Source: Armatimonadota bacterium
Lineage (GTDB): Bacteria; Armatimonadota; Fimbriimonadia; Fimbriimonadales; Fimbriimonadaceae
NCBI GenBank assembly: GCA_027451905.1
Contig: DAIDHV010000003.1
Location: 1 to 64,000, forward strand
DNA: 64,000 bases
Direction: 5' to 3'
This document shows, piece after piece, positions 33,666 to 41,985 of this stretch (position 1 is its first letter; each line of letters begins with the position of its first letter). Below the pieces are notes generated by a model. It saw only the letters and a list, made by a program, of their open reading frames with translations. It did no database searches and was not told where the DNA came from. Both the position numbers and the translations under genes were made by a program.

Positions 33666-36600
33666 TTACGATTCCTCCACCGGCATTGATGTTTGGGGTG
33701 CCGAACTTTCATACCCAGCCGCGTCTTCACCATCAATGGGTTCTACGTTTTTTCCGCCATTTTTTCTTTCTGATGAAGACTCCGCCATGTAGTATAAAAC
33801 CGGCACCGCGAACCGAGACAGCAGAGTCGAAGCCACTTCACCGGCCATCAATGAAATCGCTAGCCCCTGAAAAATGGGATCGGTAACGATGACCGAAGAC
33901 CCTGCAATAACGGCGGCCGCGGTTAAAAGCATCGGTCGAAACCTTGTCGCCCCTGCGTCAATCACCGCATCAGCAAGGGCTAAGCCTTCCCTCCTTCTCA
34001 ATTCAATAAAGTCAACTAAAATGATTGAGTTCCTGACGATGATTCCGGCTCCTGCAATAAAGCCAATCATGGACGTTGCGGTAAAAAAGGCTCCAAAAAT
34101 GGCATGCGCTGGCAAGATTCCAATGAGGGTCAATGGTATGGGTGCCATGATCAACAGTGGAGTCCTGAAGTGCTGGAACCAAGCCACGACCAGAATATAA
34201 ATTAAGACCAAAACCACCGCAAACGCAACCCCTAGGTCTCTAAAAACCTTGAATGTGATTTGCCATTCGCCATCCCATTTCACAACCGGTGTTTGGGTGT
34301 TGCTTGGTTCGTGGGTCATGAGGACCCTGAGCCCTTCATCAACGCCAGTGTGCATCTTGGCAAGGGCGCGATTGATCTTCAAGATATCGTAAATCGGGCT
34401 CTCAAGCCTGCCGGTGACATCTCCGGTTACATAGATCACGGGCAACAGATTCTTGCGATATCTTGTCTTATCGGTGGCAGTTGGCACTGGCTTTACAAGC
34501 TCAGCCAAAGGCACAAGCTGCCCTCCTGCCGAGCGTACAGACAAGGAGGAAACAAAAGCGGGGCCTGAACGCAATGGCTTTGGAAGTCTCTCAATAATAG
34601 GAACCGTTTCTCTGGCATTGGCGTCGTGAAGAATTCCTACTTGATTTCCTGCCAATGACGTCTGGATGGCTTGATTGATGGAAGAGACGGAAACGCCCAT
34701 CTGGGCCGCCTTTTGCTGATCGGCAACATAGGTCACCGTTGGCTGATTATCATCAACGTACCAATCCACATCGGTTACCGCGCTGGTTGTTTGAAACAGC
34801 TTTTTGACTTGGCTTGCAACTGCCAACCGGCTTTGACTTGTTGGACCGTAAACTTCAGCGACCAAAGTTTCTAAAACGGGAGGTCCCGGTGGCACTTCCG
34901 CGATTTTCAATCGAACCCCATATTTCTTAGCCAAGTCAGAAAGAGGCTTCCGGATCATTTTAACGATCTCATGGCTTTGGAGCTTGCGATCTTCCTTATC
35001 CACCAAATTAACCTGGATATCAGCCTGGTATCGGTTATTTCTTAAGAAATAGTGCCTCACCAGCCCGTTGAAATTGATGGGGCTGCTTGTGCCTACATAC
35101 ACTTGGTAATTCTTAACTTCGGGGATCTTAGCGCCGTAGTCAGCAAAGGCCCTGGCGACCTCGGCAGTGTGTTCTAATGTGGATCCGGTTGGCATGTCTA
35201 AAATGACCTGAAACTCATTTTTATTGTCAAAGGGAAGCATCTTCACAACCACGCTCTTGGTCATAACCAAGCTCATTGACAACAGCAAAAGCACCACAAC
35301 TCCGCCAAGGAAAGACCACCGGTAAAGGGGCTTCTGAAGCAATGGAGTCATGATTTGCCGGTAAACCCTTGTCAAAAAGTCTTCTTTTCCAGCCTTTTCC
35401 ACGTGCTTCAGGGCGTCTTTTTTGCGCAGAATCCGGATTGCAATATAAGGCGTCACTGTAAAGGCAATGAGCAAAGAAAAGATCATGGCTGCGCTAGCCC
35501 CCACCGGAATCGGCCTCATGTATGGCCCCATCAGGCCGCCAACAAACGCCATAGGCAAAATGGCAGCAATAACCGCAAAAGTCGCCAAGATCGTGGGGTT
35601 GCCCACTTCATCAACCGCCTCTATCGCGATCTTAACCGCCGCCTTTTTTTGATTGCCTGGCATTCTGTAGTGACGAACAATGTTTTCGACAACCACAATC
35701 GCGTCATCAACCAAAATACCAATGGAAAAGATTAACGCAAAAAGCGTAATTCGATTCAGGGTGTATCCATACAAGTAAAAAACCAAGAGCGTAATCGCTA
35801 GCGTTACCGGAATCGCCACAAGCACAACCAAGGACTCCCTTCTTCCCAGTGCCACCGCGACAAGCAAGGTAACGCTAATTACAGCAATACCCATGTGAAA
35901 AAGCAGATCGTTGACCTTGCTCTGGGCGGTTGCCCCGTAGTCTCGAGTGACCGTTACTGTCACATCGGAGGGGATCAAATTGCCCTTTAGCTGCCGGACT
36001 TTTGCCATGACGCTGTCGACTAGCCCGATCGCGTTGATTCCTTTCTGCTTGGCAACGCTGATTGTGACTGCGTTTTGAAAAGCGGAAGGACTGTGGTTTT
36101 TGGTCCCTGCCCCGTACCCAAAAAACACATAGTTTGTAGAATCGTTGGACCCATCAATAACGTCAGAAACTGATCCTAACCTCACCGTGTTGCCATCGGC
36201 TGTAGAAATCTGCAAGTTTTTGGCATCTTCAGCCGATTTGATGTACTCACCCGCATTGATTGCAAATTCTTCATTTTGCTGAGAGTAACTGCCCGACTGA
36301 TTGCGGTTATTGACGCTTTGAATGGCCTGGGCAACATCGGCTAGAGTCAAATTGTGAGCCGCTAATCGAACCGGATCAATCCGCACCTTCAGCACCCGCT
36401 GAGGGCCACCGATCACGTTGGTTTCACCCACGTTTGGCACCGTCTTGATATCATTAACCACGCGGTCTGCCAGTTGCCTTAACTCGAAAGGAGAAAGAGA
36501 ATTGCTGTGAAGGGTTAGCGCCAGAACAGGAATATCATTGATTGATCGGGGCTGAATCAAAGGCGGATTGACTCCTTGAGGCATTTCATCAAGGTGGCTT

Positions 36601-36968
36601 TGAATTTTGTGGCGCAGGTCCGAAATTGCGGTTTGAGAATTGAGTCCAACCCGAAATCTCACGATCAAAAGGGATTCTGCCGGCTTCGTGATCGCGTAGA
36701 GGTACTCCACGCCAGGGATCTCCCAAATGTATTTCTCTAGGGGAACAGAAATGCGTTGTTCGGTTTCTTTTGCAGACGCGCCCGGCATCTGGGTGATCAC
36801 GTCTGCCATGGGCACCTTGATCTGAGGTTCTTCTTCTCTCGGCAAGTTGATCGTTGCAAAAGCACCCAGAAGTATGGCGGTAAGAATAATGAGGGGGGTG
36901 AGTTTGCTGTTAGCAAAGGCAGCCGCAATCTTCCCCGCGATTCCAAGCTTTTGAGGACCGTGGCTCAT
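33666..36968 (-). CDS. RND efflux pump permease (AcrB/CusA superfamily)
   Basis: 1100 aa inner-membrane proton-driven transporter with the duplicated RND layout: a membrane helix near 12-35, a large periplasmic loop, a six-helix bundle with the TM4 proton-relay aspartates in GILVDDAIVVVENIV, a second periplasmic loop (VKMLPFDNKNEFQVILDMP) and a second bundle ending with GATRFRPMLLTAAAVI and DPIFQGLAISLM. Its ATG overlaps the adaptor gene stop. Substrate is not evident: it looks more like the broad hydrophobic or organic type than a pure metal pump. Confidence 0.95.
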   Translation of the reverse strand: MSHGPQKLGIAGKIAAAFANSKLTPLIILTAILLGAFATINLPREEEPQIKVPMADVITQMPGASAKETEQRISVPLEKYIWEIPGVEYLYAITKPAESLLIVRFRVGLNSQTAISDLRHKIQSHLDEMPQGVNPPLIQPRSINDIPVLALTLHSNSLSPFELRQLADRVVNDIKTVPNVGETNVIGGPQRVLKVRIDPVRLAAHNLTLADVAQAIQSVNNRNQSGSYSQQNEEFAINAGEYIKSAEDAKNLQISTADGNTVRLGSVSDVIDGSNDSTNYVFFGYGAGTKNHSPSAFQNAVTISVAKQKGINAIGLVDSVMAKVRQLKGNLIPSDVTVTVTRDYGATAQSKVNDLLFHMGIAVISVTLLVAVALGRRESLVVLVAIPVTLAITLLVFYLYGYTLNRITLFALIFSIGILVDDAIVVVENIVRHYRMPGNQKKAAVKIAIEAVDEVGNPTILATFAVIAAILPMAFVGGLMGPYMRPIPVGASAAMIFSLLIAFTVTPYIAIRILRKKDALKHVEKAGKEDFLTRVYRQIMTPLLQKPLYRWSFLGGVVVLLLLSMSLVMTKSVVVKMLPFDNKNEFQVILDMPTGSTLEHTAEVARAFADYGAKIPEVKNYQVYVGTSSPINFNGLVRHYFLRNNRYQADIQVNLVDKEDRKLQSHEIVKMIRKPLSDLAKKYGVRLKIAEVPPGPPVLETLVAEVYGPTSQSRLAVASQVKKLFQTTSAVTDVDWYVDDNQPTVTYVADQQKAAQMGVSVSSINQAIQTSLAGNQVGILHDANARETVPIIERLPKPLRSGPAFVSSLSVRSAGGQLVPLAELVKPVPTATDKTRYRKNLLPVIYVTGDVTGRLESPIYDILKINRALAKMHTGVDEGLRVLMTHEPSNTQTPVVKWDGEWQITFKVFRDLGVAFAVVLVLIYILVVAWFQHFRTPLLIMAPIPLTLIGILPAHAIFGAFFTATSMIGFIAGAGIIVRNSIILVDFIELRRREGLALADAVIDAGATRFRPMLLTAAAVIAGSSVIVTDPIFQGLAISLMAGEVASTLLSRFAVPVLYYMAESSSERKNGGKNVEPIDGEDAAGYESSAPQTSMPVEES

Positions 36969-38449
36969 TGAGCTTGTCCTTCTGATAAAGAAACAGACAT
37001 GGCGTCCTTGAGCCCATCGTGATTGCTGACAACAACTTCATCCCCGATGGAAAGGCCGGATGTCACTTCAACCTCGCTTCCCGCTTGATCGCCCAAACTT
37101 ACTAGCCTTAACCGCAAGATCTTGTTGGAATTGACGACATAAACATAGTGGAGCCCCTGCGTGGTCCAGGTTGCATTCTGGGGAATCAAGATGGATTGCC
37201 TCGAGCCCGTTTGGATGGAGGCTTCTCCAAAAAGCCCCGAAGCCAGTTGAGGGCTTAACGGCAAATCGATCTTAACCGTAAAAGTGTGAGTTGAAGGATC
37301 GCCAGCAGAAGCAATTTCCGAAACAACTCCATCGAATTGTCGATTAGTCCCTGCTAATTGAACCGGAACCGTTTGGCGTAGGCGGCAGTCTGCCTTCACC
37401 GATTCAGGGACCGTAGCTTGTAGCCGATAGATTCCACCTTCTATTTGAAGCAAAGGGGTTCCAGGCGTTGCCAAGGTTCCTACGTTCACCAGCTTTTGAG
37501 TGATGATTCCGCTGAATGGCGCCCTGATGACCGTGTCGCCAAGGGCAATTCTTGCGCTTCCTTCTTCAGCCTGAGATTGCCGAGCCTGAGCTTGGGCAGC
37601 CTCGGCCTGAGCCTGGGTAACAGCGACTTGGGTCACGCCGGCTTGGGCGGACCTCAAATTGGCCTGAGCCTGCTTAACCGCCGCTTCCGCTTGCTGCACT
37701 TGAGCGATGTCCGCATCCAACTGTTGCTTTCTGGTGCCATCTTTGACAATCGATTCACTTTGGAGGGCATTGTTGTAATCATCGAGAGCCGCTTGGTACG
37801 CAGTTTGAGCTTGGTCCAACCTTTCTCGAGGCAAAGCCCCGCTTTGCACCAGTGAGGAGATTCGATTCTTGTTGATGGTTGCCAAATTGAGAGCGGCGAG
37901 GGCTTTTTGGACATTCAACTTAGCTTGAACTCGTTCTTGCTGCCGTGGACCTTCTCGATCCAAGTTCAGTTTGGCTTGGCTGGAAGCAAGAGCCGCTCTT
38001 GCCTGAAGAACACCACTTTCAGCTGCTAAAACTCCTGCTTTGGATTGAGCCGCCTGCATGGCAGCCGTCGCAACCAAACTTTGATGATTTGCCTTTGCAG
38101 ATTGGACAGCAGCAGATGCGGCTTGTAGATTCGATTGATAAGTGGCTCCATTCAACTCAATGAGGGGTTGCCCCTTGGTGACAATCGAACCGGCATGAAC
38201 ATAGACCGCGGTGACCTTGGCCGATACTTCCGCCGAGACGGTTGTTTGGAATTGAGCGGCAATGGTGCCAGCCGCTCTGTAGAAAGAGGGCACCGCTTGC
38301 AAATGAACGGCTTGCACATCCACCGTTGCCACGCCCTGGTTTTGAGGCAACGATGGCGTGGACGGAGAAGCCGCACATCCTGATAAGAACATTCCTAACG
38401 GCAATGCGGCTAAAACTACGGGTTTCCAAAATGTCACGGCAGTTTTCAT
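36965..38449 (-). CDS. RND periplasmic adaptor (membrane fusion lipoprotein)
   Basis: 494 aa from the ATG at 38449. The lipobox LSGC at about 20-23 anchors it in the inner membrane. Then come a beta-barrel/lipoyl half (VSAEVSAKVTAVYVHAGSIVTKGQPL), a very long Ala/Gln coiled coil (about 90-310), the second lipoyl half (VIRAPFSGIITQKLVNVG) and the C-terminal barrel (DEVVVSNHDGLKDAM). The long hairpin should reach an outer-membrane channel; no channel gene is adjacent. The frame remains open to 38542, but that would run through the operator palindrome. Confidence 0.93.
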   Translation of the reverse strand: MKTAVTFWKPVVLAALPLGMFLSGCAASPSTPSLPQNQGVATVDVQAVHLQAVPSFYRAAGTIAAQFQTTVSAEVSAKVTAVYVHAGSIVTKGQPLIELNGATYQSNLQAASAAVQSAKANHQSLVATAAMQAAQSKAGVLAAESGVLQARAALASSQAKLNLDREGPRQQERVQAKLNVQKALAALNLATINKNRISSLVQSGALPRERLDQAQTAYQAALDDYNNALQSESIVKDGTRKQQLDADIAQVQQAEAAVKQAQANLRSAQAGVTQVAVTQAQAEAAQAQARQSQAEEGSARIALGDTVIRAPFSGIITQKLVNVGTLATPGTPLLQIEGGIYRLQATVPESVKADCRLRQTVPVQLAGTNRQFDGVVSEIASAGDPSTHTFTVKIDLPLSPQLASGLFGEASIQTGSRQSILIPQNATWTTQGLHYVYVVNSNKILRLRLVSLGDQAGSEVEVTSGLSIGDEVVVSNHDGLKDAMSVSLSEGQAQ

Positions 38450-38471
38450 AATATCGATATATATAGATATT
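38450..38471. promoter_or_regulatory. 22-bp near-perfect palindrome, probable ArsR operator
   Basis: AATATC-N-ATATATAT-N-GATATT matches its reverse complement at 20 of 22 positions. It ends one base before the adaptor start codon, so a bound repressor would block initiation. A/T-rich 12-2-12-like palindromes at promoters are typical ArsR/SmtB targets. The regulator encoded at the end of the operon is the obvious candidate. Confidence 0.72.
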
Positions 38472-38551
38472 ACTATATACAAGGAATTGTTTGCATTTTT
38501 TTTAGCCAGGACTAAAAATTTCCTAAAAAAGAGGACCTGCAAAAGGCAAAG

Positions 38552-40027
38552 TTATTTTAAGGTCTTCAGGGTCCGGTACCCGCCTTTGAGAGAATAGACT
38601 TTCTTGCCTATTGCAGCACGCAATTGCTTGGCTTTGACTGCGCTCTTCCAGCCACGGCTGCAAACCAGCAAAACTGGCCTCGATTCATGGGCAAGTTCAT
38701 TTTCTACTTCTACGGTCAGGGCTTCAAATTCAAATCCGGTTGTGATGTTTGAAGGTTTTTCACTGGCATCTCTGATATCAAGAATCCGATAAGGAGACAA
38801 GTCAGCCAGAGAATGCACCTCAATTTGGATGTCATCCTGCAATGGCAAAGCCTTGTGAAGGTCCCCCGCATTTGGATTGCAAACTGGGCAATTGCGATAG
38901 CAACCCACCAGTACCTTCTTGATGGTGAGTTGATGCCCGTCAACAAGAAGCAAGGTCCCTGGTCCAAGCCCGTCACTTATTTTCAACAGCTTTTTGATTG
39001 CCTCATGGGCAACCAATGCGCCGATTAAATTTGGCAACGTGCCAATCACGCCCGAATCTTGACAAGTGCCAACACACCCGTCTTGCGGTTCCTCACGCCA
39101 TAAGCACCGAAGGCAAGGATGACCAGGCTCGACAAACATGATTTCGCCCTGCCACTGAGATAATGCGGCATGAAGAAATGGAATTCCCAGCTCTAAGCAA
39201 GCATCGTTTATAGCAAGTTTGCCGGCAAAGGTGTCTACCGCGTCAATAACAAGATCAGAATTAGCGAGGAGCTCGGCTGCGTTGCTTGAGTTGATTTCGG
39301 CACAAATGGCTTTAAGGGTGATTCGGGGGTCAAGCAATCTCAGTTTTTGGCAAAGGCGGGTGGCTTTATGCCTCTTTAAGTCTCGCCGATCATACATGAT
39401 CTGACGGTGCAGATCCGGTTCGGAAACAAGGTCGGGGTCCAAAATCCTCAATTTGCCGACTCCAGCCCCTGCAAGCAGTCTGGAAATGATGCTGCCTAGC
39501 CCACCTGCCCCAACAATGGTGATGGTCGAGCCTAGAAGCGTGCCTTGCCCGGTTTCTCCAACTTCAGGAAGAAGCATTTGTCGTTGGAAGATTGCATTTT
39601 GTGTACTAAGGTTCTCGCCAAGGCTCCATTCGGATGAGCCGTCCGAGTAAAGCTCCCGCTTCCAAATCGGGACTTCAGCCTTGATCCGATCCATAATTGT
39701 CATGCAAGCTTCAAAGGCCTCTAAACGGTGGGGTGACGCACACTCCACAAGAATGGAGGCTTCTCCGGGCATGACATTGCCAACGCGGTGAAGACAAGAA
39801 GCCCTCTCTAACCCATATTCCTGGGAGACACCATCAAGAATCCCCAGCCCTGTTTTGATCGTTAATTCGGGGTGGGCTTGATAGTCAATGCCGGTCACGG
39901 TTCTCTCCCCAAATGTGTCGGCCCGTACGATCCCTTCAAATCGAACTACGGCTCCAGAATGGTTGGTTGTGTCGTTGATCACCCTTGGCAATTGGGCATA
40001 GACAACCTCAAAGGAACAGTTTTTCAT
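38552..40027 (-). CDS. MoaE-MoeB/ThiF-rhodanese triple fusion
   Basis: 491 aa in one frame with three modules. Residues 1-135 are MoaE, the catalytic subunit of molybdopterin synthase, with SPHRLEAFEAC and lysines 116 and 123 in IKAEVPIWKRE. Residues 140-385 are an E1-like MoeB/ThiF domain with GAGGLG (173-178), DLHRQ and two cysteine pairs (CLRC and CPVC) for zinc. Residues 395-491 are a rhodanese domain with Cys456 in VCSRGWKSA. One protein could thus adenylate MoaD, load sulfur on its C-terminus and use it to make molybdopterin. The partner MoaD is encoded at 41214. Both lie on the minus strand but with an opposing gene in between. Confidence 0.92.
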   Translation of the reverse strand: MKNCSFEVVYAQLPRVINDTTNHSGAVVRFEGIVRADTFGERTVTGIDYQAHPELTIKTGLGILDGVSQEYGLERASCLHRVGNVMPGEASILVECASPHRLEAFEACMTIMDRIKAEVPIWKRELYSDGSSEWSLGENLSTQNAIFQRQMLLPEVGETGQGTLLGSTITIVGAGGLGSIISRLLAGAGVGKLRILDPDLVSEPDLHRQIMYDRRDLKRHKATRLCQKLRLLDPRITLKAICAEINSSNAAELLANSDLVIDAVDTFAGKLAINDACLELGIPFLHAALSQWQGEIMFVEPGHPCLRCLWREEPQDGCVGTCQDSGVIGTLPNLIGALVAHEAIKKLLKISDGLGPGTLLLVDGHQLTIKKVLVGCYRNCPVCNPNAGDLHKALPLQDDIQIEVHSLADLSPYRILDIRDASEKPSNITTGFEFEALTVEVENELAHESRPVLLVCSRGWKSAVKAKQLRAAIGKKVYSLKGGYRTLKTLK

Positions 40028-40205
40028 TGGCTCTACGATTCAAAATGGCGCCTTTTTGCCGATCGGCACAAAGAATCCCACGACAAAACGATGACAAAAC
40101 CTAAAGTAATGCGCAAAAAACCTCGTTAAATCCTCATAACTTCGGTAATTTATGCCAACTTAATTAACAGAGTACTTCACTAGAAGTCGGAATCATTGAA
40201 CTACC

Positions 40206-41186
40206 ATGGAACTCTTTGACAAACTGGAAACCCCATCTTTGTTCGAAAGCTCTGCCAAAAAAATCTTAAGCTTCCTCAGCGGAGAATTCGGATTTACCAC
40301 GGTAGCCATCTCCAGAGTGGTAGGAACCCACTATCAAATACTCCTTACGATTGATTCTCATTTTGGGCTGCAAGAAGGAGACCTTTTTGAATGGAGCCGC
40401 GCTTATTGCCCAATCATGTTAGGAGGTGACGGGCCCAACATAGTGCACGATGTAAATCTGGTGCCGTGCTACGCGGAAGCACCGGTCACTCAAGAGTTTG
40501 GGATCGGAGCCTATTTTGGATATGGTCTGGTCAACGAATCTGGCTCACTATTTGGCACTGTGTTTGGCGTCAATCCAACCCCGGTCGATAAGTCAATTGG
40601 ATCCAAAATCTCTTGCCTTTCGGGAGCCTCAAGTGGGCTTAGCTGTATCATCCATCAAGAGCTAAAAATTGACTCCTTGCTTCGAGAAGTCGCCCATTTC
40701 AAGTCCGCGTCCCTCGTGGACACCGCAACCGGAATGCCCCTTCGGAACGCATGGGATAGGCGGCTTAAATTTGAATGCGCCCACACAAGGAAACTAGGAA
40801 CGCCAGTAAAGGTGGTTGCCGTTCGCACAGAAAGCAGCCAACTTCCTGTGGAAAGTTCCCTCGCCCAACGGCCCTCTTGCCTTAGAATTCACTCCGAACA
40901 AAATCGAATTATAGGCAGCGTCTTAGAAAAGTTTGTGAAGAAAGACGACTTTTTTGCAAGAATCTCCGACGACGAGTTTGGAGTTATGCTAGTTGGCAGC
41001 CACGCCCATTCCGAAGAATTTGAATTGAACTTGGTCGAAAAACTACGTAACACTGGCATGCAAATCATAGCCGCAAGCGCGTGCAACACCCCCCGAGAAG
41101 ACCTTTGCCGAACCTTCACCTTAGCAAGACGAAGAACGATTACTCAGGCGTTTTCCGACGATCTAAACCAGCCCCAGGCCGCGTAA
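40206..41186 (+). CDS. GAF-domain protein with degenerate GGDEF (SDDEF)
   Basis: 326 aa. Residues about 5-155 look like a GAF sensory domain (SAKKILSFLSGEFGFTTVAISR ... SGSLFGTVFGVNP). Residues about 165-310 look like a GGDEF domain (DTATGMPLRNAWDRRL ... FFARISDDEFGVMLVG) in which the motif is SDDEF: the two glycines are replaced but D-E-F remains. Loss of the glycines usually abolishes diguanylate cyclase activity, although binding may remain. It is divergent from the MoaE fusion with a shared 178-bp promoter region. Confidence 0.8.
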   Translation: MELFDKLETPSLFESSAKKILSFLSGEFGFTTVAISRVVGTHYQILLTIDSHFGLQEGDLFEWSRAYCPIMLGGDGPNIVHDVNLVPCYAEAPVTQEFGIGAYFGYGLVNESGSLFGTVFGVNPTPVDKSIGSKISCLSGASSGLSCIIHQELKIDSLLREVAHFKSASLVDTATGMPLRNAWDRRLKFECAHTRKLGTPVKVVAVRTESSQLPVESSLAQRPSCLRIHSEQNRIIGSVLEKFVKKDDFFARISDDEFGVMLVGSHAHSEEFELNLVEKLRNTGMQIIAASACNTPREDLCRTFTLARRRTITQAFSDDLNQPQAA

Positions 41187-41213
41187 ATAGCAGCCATAGA
41201 CTTGGCGTTCATT

Positions 41214-41459
41214 TTAACCTCCAGAAGCAGGAGGTAAAAACTCAACTTCATCGCCATCAACTAATGGTTCATCCGGCTCACAAAAGCCGCTCAATTTCAC
41301 AAATCTTATTAGCCTCGATTCCACGGTTAACTTGTGCTTGGCTGCCAACTCCTGATAAAGCTCAGCTGCCGAATTTGCGGAGGTGGAAACCTCTTCAGAA
41401 GAAAGCCCTCGCTGGTCCCTGAGAGCCGCAAAATAGCCGACCTTGACTTTTATTGACAT
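41214..41459 (-). CDS. moaD: Molybdopterin synthase small subunit MoaD
   Basis: 81-aa ubiquitin-like protein (VKVGYFAALRDQRGLSSEEV ... DGDEVEFLPPASGG) ending in the Gly-Gly that becomes thiocarboxylated. It is the sulfur carrier for MoaE, here part of the triple-fusion protein at 38552. It is convergent with the GAF-SDDEF gene and 9 bp downstream of the DUF1003 gene. Confidence 0.93.
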   Translation of the reverse strand: MSIKVKVGYFAALRDQRGLSSEEVSTSANSAAELYQELAAKHKLTVESRLIRFVKLSGFCEPDEPLVDGDEVEFLPPASGG

Positions 41460-41468
41460 CTCCCTTTG

Positions 41469-41900
41469 TTACGATTGATCGGGCAGATGTTTTAGCAGCT
41501 GGTCTAGCTTTTGTTCGATAACGGTTAGCCTCTGCTGGATGTCTCTGACTCTTCTTTCTGCCCGAATATCCACTTGATAGTCATGCTCTGACCTTAATTC
41601 GGCGTGGGCGCCCTGAAGATTCTGCCCCACCATGATAAGCGGCATCAGCAAAATTTGAAGCATATTGCTGATAAACAGCCAAAACACAAACCCCATCGGC
41701 GGGTCAAATTTCAACTTTGCCGGCGCCAAAAAGTTCCAAAGCAGCCACAGAATGGTCCAGGCAAGGATGATTAAAAAAAAGCCAAAACTGCCAACCTTTT
41801 CCGTGATGACAAGCGCAATTTGCTCCATTGGCCTGATCTTGGCTTTATGAATAACGTTGACGTTCTTTATTTCAGCATGTTCTTCGTGAGCAGACATCAA
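41469..41900 (-). CDS. DUF1003 membrane protein
   Basis: 143 aa with two membrane helices (about 38-58, GFFLIILAWTILWLLWNF, and 70-92, FVFWLFISNMLQILLMPLI) and a C-terminal coiled coil (VRDIQQRLTVIEQKLDQLLKH). The order and the helix pattern match the DUF1003 family, whose role is unknown. It is upstream of moaD on the same strand. Confidence 0.82.
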   Translation of the reverse strand: MMSAHEEHAEIKNVNVIHKAKIRPMEQIALVITEKVGSFGFFLIILAWTILWLLWNFLAPAKLKFDPPMGFVFWLFISNMLQILLMPLIMVGQNLQGAHAELRSEHDYQVDIRAERRVRDIQQRLTVIEQKLDQLLKHLPDQS

Positions 41901-41947
41901 CTTATTCTAGTTGATTGACATCTTCCTGTCCTACCCGCAGATTGAAT

Positions 41948-41974
41948 TCCCACCCTATGGAAATGAGGGTGGGA
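41948..41974. terminator. GC-rich hairpin downstream of the cytochrome gene
   Basis: TCCCACCCT (41948-41956) and AGGGTGGGA (41966-41974) form a perfect 9-bp stem with a 9-base loop, just after the stop of the gene at 41986. There is no clear T-run, so termination may be partial or it may stabilise the 3' end. Confidence 0.45.
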
Positions 41975-41985
41975 GTTGTGGCCGG

